Shown here: piece by piece, positions 53,134 through 61,654 of the stretch
Layout of the letters: the number at the start of each line of letters is the position of its first letter
How positions within the stretch are numbered: position 1 is the first letter of the stretch
Assembly (NCBI RefSeq): GCF_001905145.1
Contig: NZ_LWLB01000035.1
Coordinates: 248,001-312,000, forward strand
DNA length: 64,000 nt
Direction of reading: 5' to 3'
Source of the DNA: Nocardiopsis sp. TSRI0078
GTDB taxonomy: Bacteria; Actinomycetota; Actinomycetes; Streptosporangiales; Streptosporangiaceae
The notes under the pieces: model-generated
Databases searched by the model: none
What the model saw: only the letters and a program-made list of their open reading frames with translations
What the model was told of the DNA's origin: nothing
Position numbers and translations under genes: made by a program

Positions 53134-53510
53134 GCCCGTCCGGCCTCCCCGGCCTGCTCGGACCGGACGATCCGGTTCTCGACCACGAACCCGACCACGG
53201 GGACCGTGCCCGCGAGCGCCACTCCCAGCGTGCGCGCGGCGCTCCAGCGGCGGTCCAGGGCCACCCACAGCACCACGAACACGTACGCCATGTAGATGTA
53301 GCCGTGCGGCATCGCGATGAACAGCATGAGCGGCGACTCGGGGCCGAACCAGTGCTCCATGCCCTGGGGCGCGCCCACCAGGGAGAACCGGGCGGTCTCC
53401 CCGATCAGGTACTTGGCGGGCATGGCCACGAAGGTCAGGCCCAGCAGGAAGATCCCGGTCACGTACGCGAGCACCCGGTACAACGCGAACGACACACGCC
53501 TCTTGTCCAC
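53109..53510 (-). CDS. DUF3817-family membrane protein
   Basis: 133 residues from GTG 53510. The in-frame upstream ATG at 53528 is possible. About three membrane spans (VLAYVTGIFLLGLTFVAMPA, YIYMAYVFVVLWVALD and LGVALAGTVPVVGFVVENRI) with MPHGYIYMAYVF, typical of this small family. Its role is unknown. Genomic association with SURF1 and respiratory assembly is the only clue. Confidence 0.82.
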   Translation of the reverse strand: MDKRRVSFALYRVLAYVTGIFLLGLTFVAMPAKYLIGETARFSLVGAPQGMEHWFGPESPLMLFIAMPHGYIYMAYVFVVLWVALDRRWSAARTLGVALAGTVPVVGFVVENRIVRSEQAGEAGRAQEPATAG

Positions 53511-53678
53511 GGCTGATCCACACCCCATCCGACGACTGTGTCCCGCCGCGGTCGTCGCGTGTCGCGGTCCGCGCGCGGGCGAGATCAGCCTAAACGCTGT
53601 CCGGCCCCGCGGACGCCCGGGGTGGGCGGGGCCGGACGATCTCACATCCACGCAGGTGGGATCACCTCCCGGACGGGC

Positions 53679-55190
53679 TCACCCGCCCGAGACGCGGTCG
53701 GGGCTGCTCCACCGGCCGTCGGACTCGGTGGTCCACGCGCGGGGGATCATCCGCAGCGCGAGGTAGGCGTCCACCAGCCGGATCGGGAAGAAGAGCAGTC
53801 CGTAGAGCAGGTAGGACGGCCGCCTCCGGATCGCCGCCATCAGGCAGGTGAGCATGTAGTCCGGGATGAACAGGCCGATGCCGATCGCCAGCAGAGGCAG
53901 CAGGGCCGTCACCGCGGCGAAGGCCTCGCCGAAGAACGGCAGGCTCAGGAACGGGTCGCCGCCGACCGTCCCGGCGAGGACGAACAGCCCGACCACCGTG
54001 GTGGCCAGCAGCACCACGGAGACCAGCACGACCTCCAGGATGTACAGCGACAGGCACACCCAGAACAGGCTCGGCCACACCCGGTGCCGCCGGATGGTCT
54101 GCCAGAAGCCCAGCGTCCACCGGCTGACCTGCCTGTAGTAGTCCCGGAAGGTGAAGGGGTCCTGGCTGTAGGCCTTGGTGTCGGGGTTCATCGAGACACG
54201 CCCGAGGCGCTTGTGGTGCACCTCGAAGGTCATGTTGAAGTCCTCGATCACCAGCCCCTTGGGGTTGACGTCGATCTGCTTCAGCGCCTCGCTGCGGTAG
54301 ACGCTGGCGAAGCCCGGCACGATGAAGGCCGTGTTGGCGTGGCGCCAGGTCTGCCCGAAGCGCATGAGGTACTGGAGCATGAAGTACAGGCGGTCGCGGT
54401 AGGCGGAGATCGTCCGGCCGACGAAGGTCCGCTGGCGCGGCTTCCACTCCGAGACCACGAAGCCCGCGACGGCCGCCACCGACGGGTCGGCCAGTTGCCG
54501 CCTGGCCCCCTCGACGTACCCGGGGTCGAGCTCGGTGTCGGCGTCCAGGATGAGGACGCCGTCGTAGTCGTCGGTCAGCGCGAACTCCTCCAGGACCGCC
54601 TCGATGGCCCCGGCCTTGCCGCGGTTGGTGAGGAGTTCGAGGACGTTCACGCCGGTCCTGGCCGCGATCGCGGCGGTGGAGTCCTTGGAGGAGTCCGACA
54701 CCACGTAGATGTCCCAGCGCTCGAACAGCCCCATCGCCGAGGAGATGGCCTTGCCGATGACGGGCTCCTCGTTGTGCGCCGGGATGACGACGGCCAGGGA
54801 GGCGGCCCCGGGGCCGGCGCCCTCCGGCCGCTCCGCCGGGGCCCGGGCGGACTCCCCCGCGGAGGCGTCGGCCCCCCGTTGCGCGGGGGCGGTGCCCGCG
54901 CCGACCAGGACGCGGCCGTCCACCCTCCTCCCGACGGCACGGCGCCCGGACCCGCGCGGCCGGACCACGGCGCGCACCGAGTCCTCACCCAGGCGCACGA
55001 GCCCGATGACGGTCCACAGGAGCAGGTTGGCGCCGAAGGCCAGCCACAGGAACGCGTAGCCGAGGGCGCCCAGGCCCGAGGCCGCGGCCATGTCCGTCGC
55101 GAAGCCGAACCAGTAGACGAAGAGTGCGACGGCCAGGGCCAGGGCGATCAGCCCCGTCAGCAGGCCACCGATGAAACGAGCGGTACGCAC
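53679..55190 (-). CDS. Family 2 glycosyltransferase, membrane-embedded
   Basis: 503 residues from GTG 55190, chosen because GGAGAGG lies upstream. ATG 55232 has none. Two N-terminal membrane spans, then a GT-A domain: VVIPAHNEEPVIGKAISSAM, the metal-binding DADTELD, acceptor-site IEDFNMTF and RQVSRWTLG (QxxRW). About four C-terminal spans follow. This is the layout of processive polysaccharide synthases such as hyaluronan, cellulose and poly-GlcNAc synthases. It probably polymerises and exports a surface glycan. It is divergent from the WbqC/deacetylase/epimerase genes. Confidence 0.9.
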   Translation of the reverse strand: MRTARFIGGLLTGLIALALAVALFVYWFGFATDMAAASGLGALGYAFLWLAFGANLLLWTVIGLVRLGEDSVRAVVRPRGSGRRAVGRRVDGRVLVGAGTAPAQRGADASAGESARAPAERPEGAGPGAASLAVVIPAHNEEPVIGKAISSAMGLFERWDIYVVSDSSKDSTAAIAARTGVNVLELLTNRGKAGAIEAVLEEFALTDDYDGVLILDADTELDPGYVEGARRQLADPSVAAVAGFVVSEWKPRQRTFVGRTISAYRDRLYFMLQYLMRFGQTWRHANTAFIVPGFASVYRSEALKQIDVNPKGLVIEDFNMTFEVHHKRLGRVSMNPDTKAYSQDPFTFRDYYRQVSRWTLGFWQTIRRHRVWPSLFWVCLSLYILEVVLVSVVLLATTVVGLFVLAGTVGGDPFLSLPFFGEAFAAVTALLPLLAIGIGLFIPDYMLTCLMAAIRRRPSYLLYGLLFFPIRLVDAYLALRMIPRAWTTESDGRWSSPDRVSGG

Positions 55191-55452
55191 AGCGCTAGGA
55201 CCTCTCCGAAGTTCTCGATTTCGGACCGGCATTAACCCACAAAGCCGGTGTTAGATTGACGCCTTACGACACCGAGAGGTTCACCCGGTTTCACGTCCTA
55301 TGTAGGCCACGCAAATCGTATGCACGAGCTTGCGTGAGGTGGTACCCATAAGAAGACATTTGTGAGCTGGAAACGCGGAGCGACACCGGTTTACCCCGGA
55401 ACGTACACGTCCCGGGAAAATCCGCACAAAGTGACCTACGGAGAGAAGGGGA

Positions 55453-56271
55453 ATGCTTGACATGAGCGGCGTACTTTCATCCTCGTCGCCCGATCGTTCC
55501 GGGGGCTCCGGGGGCTCCGTGCCTGGGAGCCGCACCGCCACGACCGGCGAGGAGGACGCCGGAGCCACGGTGGCCCTCCATCAGCCGCACTACCTGCCAT
55601 GGCTCGGACTTTTGGACAAGATTGACCGTTCCGACCGTTTCGTGATGCTGGATAATGTCCAGTTCGAGAGGCGCGGGTGGCAGAACCGAAACTATGTGGC
55701 AGGAAGCGGAGACCCCGTCCTGCTCACCGTTCCGGTCGTCCAGGGCAGCCGGAACGACCGCATACGGGACAAGGTCGTTGACAACAGTCAGAAATGGAAG
55801 TCAAGACACTACAAGGCACTCGCGGAACACTGTTACCGCAAGTCCCCGTACTGGAAGGATTACCGCGACGAGATCGCCCACCTGTACGAGCGGGAGTGGG
55901 AAGGTCTCGCTGACCTGGCCATAGCGACGACACGCCTGCTGATGCGAGGGTTCGGCATCGACACCCCGCTCCTGCTCGCCAGTGAGATGGGGGACTTCCC
56001 GGGGCACAAGAGCGAACTCCTCGCCCAGATCTGCGCCAAGGCGGGGGCCACCACCATGCTCTCCGGTGACGGGGCGAGGGACTACCTGGATCCCGAGGTC
56101 CTGCGCCGCTACGGGATCGACGTCGAGTGGCAGGACTTCCGGCACCCGGTGTACCCGCAACACGCACGCGGCCCGGGCGACTTCGTGCCCCGCCTGTCGG
56201 CGATCGACCTTCTTCTCAACACCGGACCGGAGGCGCTGCACGTGCTCCGGCAGGCGAGAACCCGGAACTGA
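55453..56271 (+). CDS. WbqC-family protein
   Basis: 272 residues from ATG 55453 (GGAGAGAAGGGGA upstream). After a Ser/Gly-rich ~38-residue lead, the WbqC signature begins: VALHQPHYLPWLGLLDKID and later FVMLDNVQFERRGWQNRNYV. Family members occur in O-antigen and glycopeptide clusters and are suspected to modify amino sugars or transfer acyl/aminoacyl groups. No enzymology is firmly known to me. It is the first gene of a three-gene plus-strand run with a PIG-L deacetylase and a sugar epimerase. Confidence 0.9.
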   Translation: MLDMSGVLSSSSPDRSGGSGGSVPGSRTATTGEEDAGATVALHQPHYLPWLGLLDKIDRSDRFVMLDNVQFERRGWQNRNYVAGSGDPVLLTVPVVQGSRNDRIRDKVVDNSQKWKSRHYKALAEHCYRKSPYWKDYRDEIAHLYEREWEGLADLAIATTRLLMRGFGIDTPLLLASEMGDFPGHKSELLAQICAKAGATTMLSGDGARDYLDPEVLRRYGIDVEWQDFRHPVYPQHARGPGDFVPRLSAIDLLLNTGPEALHVLRQARTRN

Positions 56272-56370
56272 CCCGGACGGGTCCGCGACACTTCCGCGCC
56301 ACCGGGCGCGACCCCGCTCCCCAGGTCCTGGCAACCATCGATCGCCTTCGAGGCAAAGGACGGAGACCGC

Positions 56371-57084
56371 ATGAGGACGGACTGGTCACAGGAACGCATA
56401 CTGGTGTACGCACCCCACCCCGACGACGAGATGCTCGGCTGCGGCGGCCTCATCAGCAAGGCCAAGGCCGCGGGTGCCGAGGTCTTCGTCCAGTTCATCA
56501 CGGTCGGGGACACCGCCGACCTGTCTCCCAAGGGCTTCTCCACCGCGGAGGAGCGCTACGCGGAGATCAAGAAGGTCGCCGACCACTTCCGCTGGGACGA
56601 CTGGCACATGGCCTTCCCCGGCGACCAGTACCACCTGCGGCTCGACTCCGCCGCCCGGGTGGACCTCACCCAGCTGATCGAGCGCGAGAGCCCGCTGGCG
56701 ATCGAGCGGGTCCGTCCCACCGTGGTGCTCGCGCCGCACCGTGCCAGCTACAACCAGGACCACCAGGCCACGGCCGAGGCCGTGCACACCGCCCTGCGCC
56801 CGTCCAACGCCGCGCTGCGCCACCACCCGCGGCTGGTGCTGGCCTACGAGGAGGCCGCCGACCACTGGCGCACCGAGCCTCTGTGTCCGCCCAACCTCAT
56901 CGTCGAGCTGAGCGAGGAGCAGATGGCCGACAAGCTCCACGGCATGAAGCTGTACGGATCGCAGTGCCACCGGCACCCGCACACGCGTTCCGAACTCACC
57001 CTGCGCAGCCTCGCCGTCCTGCGGGGCATGCAGGCCGGGGTCGCGCTCGGAGAGGGCTTCCACGTACTGCGCTGCCTGGCCTGA
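56371..57084 (+). CDS. PIG-L/LmbE-family N-deacetylase
   Basis: 237 residues. The zinc-site motif PHPDDE (15-20 in VYAPHPDDEMLGCGGLIS) is followed by the third His in HRASYNQDHQATA. Members deacetylate GlcNAc-containing substrates such as mycothiol and GPI precursors. Here the operon mates (WbqC and epimerase) argue for a nucleotide-sugar or glycolipid substrate. The ATG follows AAAGGACGGAGACCGC. It is cytosolic with no signal peptide. Confidence 0.9.
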   Translation: MRTDWSQERILVYAPHPDDEMLGCGGLISKAKAAGAEVFVQFITVGDTADLSPKGFSTAEERYAEIKKVADHFRWDDWHMAFPGDQYHLRLDSAARVDLTQLIERESPLAIERVRPTVVLAPHRASYNQDHQATAEAVHTALRPSNAALRHHPRLVLAYEEAADHWRTEPLCPPNLIVELSEEQMADKLHGMKLYGSQCHRHPHTRSELTLRSLAVLRGMQAGVALGEGFHVLRCLA

Positions 57085-57220
57085 CCGCTCCGGGACCACC
57101 GTGTCCCGGCGCACCGCTCCCGTCTCGGCACGCGGCCCGCCGGCCGCGCACGAGCCCGTCACAGCAACACGAGCCCGTCCAGCGAAGAAGACAGAGGGAC
57201 ACCGTAGTGGAGGGGAAACC

Positions 57221-58204
57221 ATGAAAGCTGTAGTCACTGGTGGAGCCGGTTTCATCGGCTCGCACCTGTGCGACCACCTCGTCGCCCGAGGCCATCAGGT
57301 CACCGTCCTGGACGACCTGTCGACCGGTTCCCCCGAGAACCTGGCCCAAGCGCGGAGCTCACCCGGATTCCGTTTCGTGGAAGGAGACGTTCTGGACCGC
57401 GACCTGGTCGACTCCCTGGTCGCGGAGGCGGACACCGTGTTCCACCTGGCCGCGGCCGTGGGCGTGTACAACATCGTCGACAACCCGCTGCGCTCCCTGC
57501 GGATCAACCTGCACGGGACCGAGAACGTGGTGGAGTCGGCCGTGGCGCACCGGGTGCCCTACATGGTCGCCTCGACCAGCGAGGTCTACGGCAAGAACGA
57601 CGCCAACGGCCTCAAGGAGGGCGACGACCGCGTCTACGGCCCGGCCACCAAGAGCCGCTGGTCCTACGCCGCGGCGAAGAGCCTGGACGAACTGGTGGCC
57701 TACGTGCACGGCGTCGAGTCCGGCGTGCCGTGCGTCATCACCCGCTTCTTCAACGTGGTCGGCCCCCGGCAGACGGGCCGCTACGGGATGGTCGTGCCCC
57801 GCTTCGTCGAGCAGGCGATGTCGGGCGAGCCCATCACCGTGTACGGCACGGGCACGCAGCGCCGCTGCTTCGGTTCGGTGTTCGACGTGGTGCCCGCGCT
57901 CCTGGAGCTGATGGACACCCCGGAGGCCTACAACCAGGCCGTCAACCTCGGCGGACACGAGGAGGTCTCCATCAAGGGCCTCGCCGACCGGGTCGTGGAG
58001 CTGACCGGGGCCAGGAGCCCGATCACCTTCATCGACTACGAGGAGGCCTACGGCGAGGGCTACGAGGACATGCAGCGCCGCTACCCGGACACGTCGTTGG
58101 CCGCACGGCTGATCGGGTACCGGCCCGAGCGCGACCTCAACGACATCATCCGGTCGATCGTGGAGCACCGCCGCGCGGCGGGCACGGTCCCCGAACCAGT
58201 GTGA
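57221..58204 (+). CDS. NAD-dependent sugar epimerase/dehydratase (SDR)
   Basis: 327 residues from ATG 57221 (GGAGGGG upstream). The Rossmann start KAVVTGGAGFIGSHLCDHLV (GxxGxxG) and active-site YxxxK in SYAAAK are present, with STSEVYG before it. Substrates of such extended SDRs are UDP-, GDP- or dTDP-sugars. It resembles UDP-glucose 4-epimerase-like enzymes. With the deacetylase, WbqC protein and GT2 it suggests synthesis of an amino-sugar-containing surface polymer. A hairpin follows 88 bases after the stop. Confidence 0.9.
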   Translation: MKAVVTGGAGFIGSHLCDHLVARGHQVTVLDDLSTGSPENLAQARSSPGFRFVEGDVLDRDLVDSLVAEADTVFHLAAAVGVYNIVDNPLRSLRINLHGTENVVESAVAHRVPYMVASTSEVYGKNDANGLKEGDDRVYGPATKSRWSYAAAKSLDELVAYVHGVESGVPCVITRFFNVVGPRQTGRYGMVVPRFVEQAMSGEPITVYGTGTQRRCFGSVFDVVPALLELMDTPEAYNQAVNLGGHEEVSIKGLADRVVELTGARSPITFIDYEEAYGEGYEDMQRRYPDTSLAARLIGYRPERDLNDIIRSIVEHRRAAGTVPEPV

Positions 58205-58554
58205 GACGAGCCGCGGTCCGGCCCGGGCGCCCTCTCCGCCTCGGCTGGTCCACACGACACGTGAACGGACGGGTACCGGGGACGGATCCCGCCCCTTCCC
58301 GCGGAAGGGGTGGCCGCACGCCCCGGGACACGGTGCGTCCCGCGCCCGCCGAGGGCAACCGCACCGGGTACCCGGCCACAGAGCCCGACAAGGGCATAGG
58401 ACCCGTCGGACACACCACCTGTCCGGTGGAGCGGCTCCCCCTGTGACGACTCCCCCGTCCCCCTGCGACCAGGCCACCGCCCCAGAACACGGTGGCAGGG
58501 GAACACGGCGGCGCGGGCCCGGCCCGAAGGCGCCGCGGAACCCGTTCCCCGCCC
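58205..58554. other. Gap between the epimerase and DUF202 genes
   Basis: Convergent intergenic region of 350 bases with no supported gene. It contains the CCCCTTCC/GGAAGGGG hairpin at 58292-58310. The remainder shows no clear repeats. Confidence 0.5.
58292..58310. terminator. Hairpin downstream of the epimerase gene
   Basis: CCCCTTCC (58292-58299), CGC, GGAAGGGG (58303-58310): an 8-bp perfect stem with a 3-base loop, able to terminate the glycan operon or act in both directions. Confidence 0.6.
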
Positions 58555-58929
58555 TCAGAGCCCCAGAAGCACCGTCAGCACCAGAACGCCGCTGAGGACG
58601 AGCACGCCCACGCACAGGACCGCCATCGCCCACGGGCGCGCCAGGCACATCGGCGGCCTCCCCGTCTCCGGAACGCGCGTACCGTGCTCGCTAGCGCGCC
58701 ACCGAAGCCACAGGTGCACCCCCAGTACCAGCCCCAGGGCCAACAGCACGGCCATCATCGCCACGCGCACCACCATGGGCGCTTCCGGAACGTCGCTGCT
58801 GCTGGGCACCAACGAACCGCGCAGGAACAGCAGCCCCACCACGACCATCAGGGCGATCGTGCGCTGCCAGGCCAGCAGCGTGCGCTCGGGCTGCAGTCCG
58901 AGATCGTCGCGCTCGACGGGGGAGATCAC
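58555..58929 (-). CDS. DUF202-family membrane protein
   Basis: 124 residues from GTG 58929, overlapping the upstream DUF202 stop by 4 bases (GTGA). It carries the family sequence LQPERTLLAWQRTIALMVVV and three membrane spans. Role unknown. The tight pairing with the YidH-like gene suggests a heteromeric membrane complex. Confidence 0.85.
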   Translation of the reverse strand: MISPVERDDLGLQPERTLLAWQRTIALMVVVGLLFLRGSLVPSSSDVPEAPMVVRVAMMAVLLALGLVLGVHLWLRWRASEHGTRVPETGRPPMCLARPWAMAVLCVGVLVLSGVLVLTVLLGL

Positions 58930-59276
58930 AGCAGATTCCCCAGCAGCACCAGGGCACACACCAGTCCGACGGCGAAGGTGGTGACCACCGGCAGCAGGCT
59001 CATCTTCAGGGCTCCGCCCCGGCTCATGATCTGCTGTACGCGGTACCAGCGCAGCGGGGCGTAGACGGCGATGACCCCGGCCAGCGCCGCCAGCACCAGG
59101 CCGACCGCGGTGCGCGGCCCCTCGGACCAGCCGAGCGGGAGCAGGTGCAGGACGGCGACGGCACCGGCGAGGATGGCCAGCGCGGTACGGATCCAGGCCA
59201 GGAAGGTGCGCTCGTTGGCGAGGGTGAAACGGTAGTCGACGTAGCGCTTCGGCCCCGGCGTGTCGTCCGGGCGCAT
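58926..59276 (-). CDS. YidH/DUF202-family membrane protein
   Basis: 116 residues from ATG 59276. A TTG 12 bases earlier is equally near the G-rich ribosome region. It has YRFTLANERTFLAWIRTALA, the hallmark of YidH/DUF202 proteins, and three spans (ALAILAGAVAVLHLLPLG and two more). First gene of a two-gene unit with a second DUF202 protein, coupled by overlap. Function is unknown. Confidence 0.87.
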   Translation of the reverse strand: MRPDDTPGPKRYVDYRFTLANERTFLAWIRTALAILAGAVAVLHLLPLGWSEGPRTAVGLVLAALAGVIAVYAPLRWYRVQQIMSRGGALKMSLLPVVTTFAVGLVCALVLLGNLL

Positions 59277-59569
59277 CTCGGAACCCAACCCCTCACCCCT
59301 CTCACCAGGGAAGTCGCGTGCTCGGCCCCGCCGGATCCGGAGGGGCCCGCCATGTCGGACACGTACCCTTTCGACCCTAGTCACCTCCCGCTTTTCCTCC
59401 CAAACAGGTATGTAGAGCGTGCCGGGGAGGAGAACGACCGGCCGATCGACACGGTCCGCGGCCCGTGGGACGCATGCGGAACAAACGAGTGGGCACGACC
59501 GCTGTAGTCACGAGAGATGGCGGTTGGCCGACGGTCGACACCAACCAACGAACAGATACAGGAGACCAC

Positions 59570-59944
59570 GTGCCCACGGTCGAGCTCACCAAGGACAACT
59601 TCGCGGAAACGCTGAAGGACAACGACTTCGTCCTCATCGACTTCTGGGCGGACTGGTGCGGTCCCTGCCGGCAGTTCGCCCCGGTGTTCGAGACCTCCTC
59701 GGAGAAGCACAGCGACATCGTGCACGCCAAGGTGGACACCGAGGCCCAGCGCGAGCTGGCCTCCGAGTTCAAGATCCAGTCCATCCCGACCCTGATGATC
59801 GTGCGCGAGCGCACCGTCATCTACAACGAGCCCGGTGCTCTGCCCTCCGAAGCGCTGGAGAGCCTGATCACCCAGGCCCGGGAGCTGGACATGGACGAGG
59901 TCCGCCAGAAGATCGACGAGCAGAGCGGTGACTCCCAGGAGTAG
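59570..59944 (+). CDS. Thioredoxin
   Basis: 124 residues from GTG 59570 (AGGAGACCAC upstream). The canonical active site WCGPC sits in DFWADWCGPCRQFAPVFE, with the cis-Pro loop SIPTLM. It lacks a signal peptide, so it is cytosolic and reduces protein disulfides. The C-terminus (MDEVRQKIDEQSGDSQE) is longer than in minimal thioredoxins. A 46-bp perfect palindrome starts 11 bases after the stop. Confidence 0.95.
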   Translation: MPTVELTKDNFAETLKDNDFVLIDFWADWCGPCRQFAPVFETSSEKHSDIVHAKVDTEAQRELASEFKIQSIPTLMIVRERTVIYNEPGALPSEALESLITQARELDMDEVRQKIDEQSGDSQE

Positions 59945-59954
59945 GTCCGCGTCC

Positions 59955-60000
59955 CGAGTGCCCCGCACACCCCGCCGCGGCGGGGTGTGCGGGGCACTCG
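59955..60000. terminator. 46-bp perfect palindrome after the thioredoxin gene
   Basis: 23-base arms without a single mismatch or loop base: left half begins CGAGTGCCCCGCACACC, centred on CCGCGG at 59975-59980. I checked all 23 pairs. It is probably the thioredoxin terminator. Confidence 0.7.
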
Positions 60001-60020
60001 TGCGTCCGGGGCCGGACGCA
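60001..60020. terminator. Second hairpin abutting the 46-bp palindrome
   Basis: TGCGTCCG, GGGC, CGGACGCA: 8-bp perfect arms immediately following the palindrome with no spacer base. Confidence 0.6.
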
Positions 60021-60269
60021 CGGACACCGGCCCCGTAGCCCGCTCCGGCGAGGAGCGCGAAACCCAACCGAACGGGACGTAAGGTCACCAACGGGTTCGG
60101 ACCCGGTCACCTGTCCGGCCGCCCCTTCCCTTCCCTGCTGGGAGGGGCCGGGGAGGTTCCCGGGCGGTCTGGTCGGCACCGGCACGGGACGGCACATCCC
60201 CTTCCGACCTCCTTCGGTGACGGGAGGAACACGCCCGGCGCGCACGGGTCCTCCGAGTTCACCGCCCAC

Positions 60270-60313
60270 GTTCACCTCGGTCACGGGGTTCGTTCACCCG
60301 CGCTTCATGCGGA
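60270..60313 (+). promoter_or_regulatory. PHO box (PhoP site) upstream of pstB
   Basis: Four contiguous 11-base units: GTTCACCTCGG, TCACGGGGTTC, GTTCACCCGCG and CTTCATGCGGA. Units 1, 3 and 4 match the actinobacterial direct-repeat PHO-box core (G/CTTCAY). It ends at the CATATT -10-like element. PhoP-dependent induction of pstB in phosphate shortage is expected. Confidence 0.75.
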
Positions 60314-60398
60314 CATATTTGCATGGGTTCGACCGCGCTCCGCGGCTCCGGCCGCTCCTCTTCTTCGCGCATGCACGTTCCGACCCGGAAGTGGCCCC

Positions 60399-61271
60399 AT
60401 GTCTGTCAGCAACACCGCCTCCCCTCGCGGCACCGAGACCGGTCGCGGCGTCGCCCCCGACACCGTCCGGTACAACCGCGAGGTCCCCGGCCTCGGCGAC
60501 CCCGTCTTCGACGTCTCCGGACTCTCCATCTACTACGGCGACAACAAGGCCGTACGCGACGTGAACCTGAAGGTGGGCCCCCGTCAGATCACCGCGATGA
60601 TCGGCCCCTCCGGATGCGGCAAGAGCACCGTCCTGCGCACCCTCAACCGCATGAACGACCTCATCCCCGGTGCTCGCATCGAGGGCAGGGTGACCTACCA
60701 CGGCGAGGACCTGTACGCCCCCGAGGTGGACCCCATCGAGGTGCGCCGCCGGATCGGCATGGTCTTCCAGAAGCCCAACCCGTTCCCCAAGTCGATCTAC
60801 GACAACGTGGCCTACGGCCCGAAGATCAACGGTGTCCGCGGCAACATGGACGACCTGGTCGAGGAGACGCTGACCAAGGCCGCCCTGTGGGACGAGGTCA
60901 AGGACAAGCTCAAGGAGAGCGCGTTCGCCCTGTCCGGCGGTCAGCAGCAGCGGCTCTGCATCGCGCGCACCATCGCGGTCAACCCCGAGGTGATCCTGAT
61001 GGACGAGCCGTGCTCGGCGCTCGACCCCATCGCGACCCTCAAGATCGAGGACCTGATGTACGAGCTGGCCAGCGAGTACACCATCGTCATCGTCACCCAC
61101 AACATGCAGCAGGCGGCGCGCGTGTCCGACCGCACGGCGTTCTTCACCGCCGGTGTGGACGACTCGGGTGAGCGCTACGGCAGCCTGGTGGAGTTCGACG
61201 AGACCGCGACGATCTTCAGCAAGCCCTCCGACCAGAGGACCGAGGACTATATCAGCGGCCGCTTCGGCTAA
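60399..61271 (+). CDS. pstB: Phosphate ABC transporter ATPase PstB
   Basis: 290 residues. Walker A is GPSGCGKST (Lys75), signature LSGGQQQRLCIARTIAV, Walker B EVILMDEPCSALDP, switch VIVTHNMQQA. VFQKPNPFPKSIYDNVAYGP and the end TEDYISGRFG are diagnostic of PstB. It powers high-affinity phosphate uptake through PstCA. Normally it is last in pstSCAB. Here it stands 1.6 kb before pstS with its own PHO box. Its last codons lie inside the first copy of a 62-bp tandem repeat. Confidence 0.96.
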   Translation: MSVSNTASPRGTETGRGVAPDTVRYNREVPGLGDPVFDVSGLSIYYGDNKAVRDVNLKVGPRQITAMIGPSGCGKSTVLRTLNRMNDLIPGARIEGRVTYHGEDLYAPEVDPIEVRRRIGMVFQKPNPFPKSIYDNVAYGPKINGVRGNMDDLVEETLTKAALWDEVKDKLKESAFALSGGQQQRLCIARTIAVNPEVILMDEPCSALDPIATLKIEDLMYELASEYTIVIVTHNMQQAARVSDRTAFFTAGVDDSGERYGSLVEFDETATIFSKPSDQRTEDYISGRFG

Positions 61272-61587
61272 ACCGCCACCGGCTCGCCCCGCTGACCAGG
61301 TGTGGCCGCTGATGGTGGGGCCGCTTCGGCTAAACCGCTACCGGCTCGCCCCGCTGACCAGGTGTGGCCGCTGATGGTGGGGCCGCTTCGGCTAAACCGC
61401 CACCGGCTCGCCCCGCTGACCAGGTGTGGCCGCTGATGGTGGGGCCGCTTCGGCTAAACCGCCACCGGCTCGCCCCGCTGACCAGGTGTGGCCGCTGACG
61501 GCGGGGCCGCTTCGGCCCAACCGCCACCGGCTCGCCCCGCTGACCAGGTGTGGCCGCTGACGGCGGGGCCGCTTCGGCCCAACCGCC
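61261..61587. repeat. 62-bp tandem repeat array starting in the pstB 3' end
   Basis: Five full 62-base units (61261, 61323, 61385, 61447 and 61509) and a partial sixth (61571-61587). Each begins GCTTCGGCTAAACCGC or the variant GCTTCGGCCCAACC. The first unit supplies the end of pstB including its TAA. Units 1-3 share GATGGTGGGGCC and units 4-5 have GACGGCGGGGCC, while unit 2 has one further change. Each junction forms a GGCCG-CTT-CGGC hairpin. Near-identity shows recent expansion. Confidence 0.95.
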
Positions 61588-61654
61588 CGCTGACTCGCTC
61601 CGCTGAGCGGACCGGGACCCTTCCCTCCCGCTCCTTAGACGAAGTGGACCTCCC

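Larger units (their letters stand above)
59945..60398. other. Region between thioredoxin and pstB: two hairpins then PHO box
   Basis: 454 bases. The thioredoxin end has the palindrome at 59955-60000 and an abutting hairpin at 60001-60020. The pstB end has the PHO-box repeats at 60270-60313 and a CATATT element next to them. The middle includes a weaker GCCCCTTCCC/GGGAGGGGC stem near 60123-60150. No gene is supported. Confidence 0.6.

Noticed and set aside
61261..61587. CRISPR array
   Set aside because: The units are contiguous and near-identical along their whole 62 bases, with no unique spacers and no cas genes nearby.
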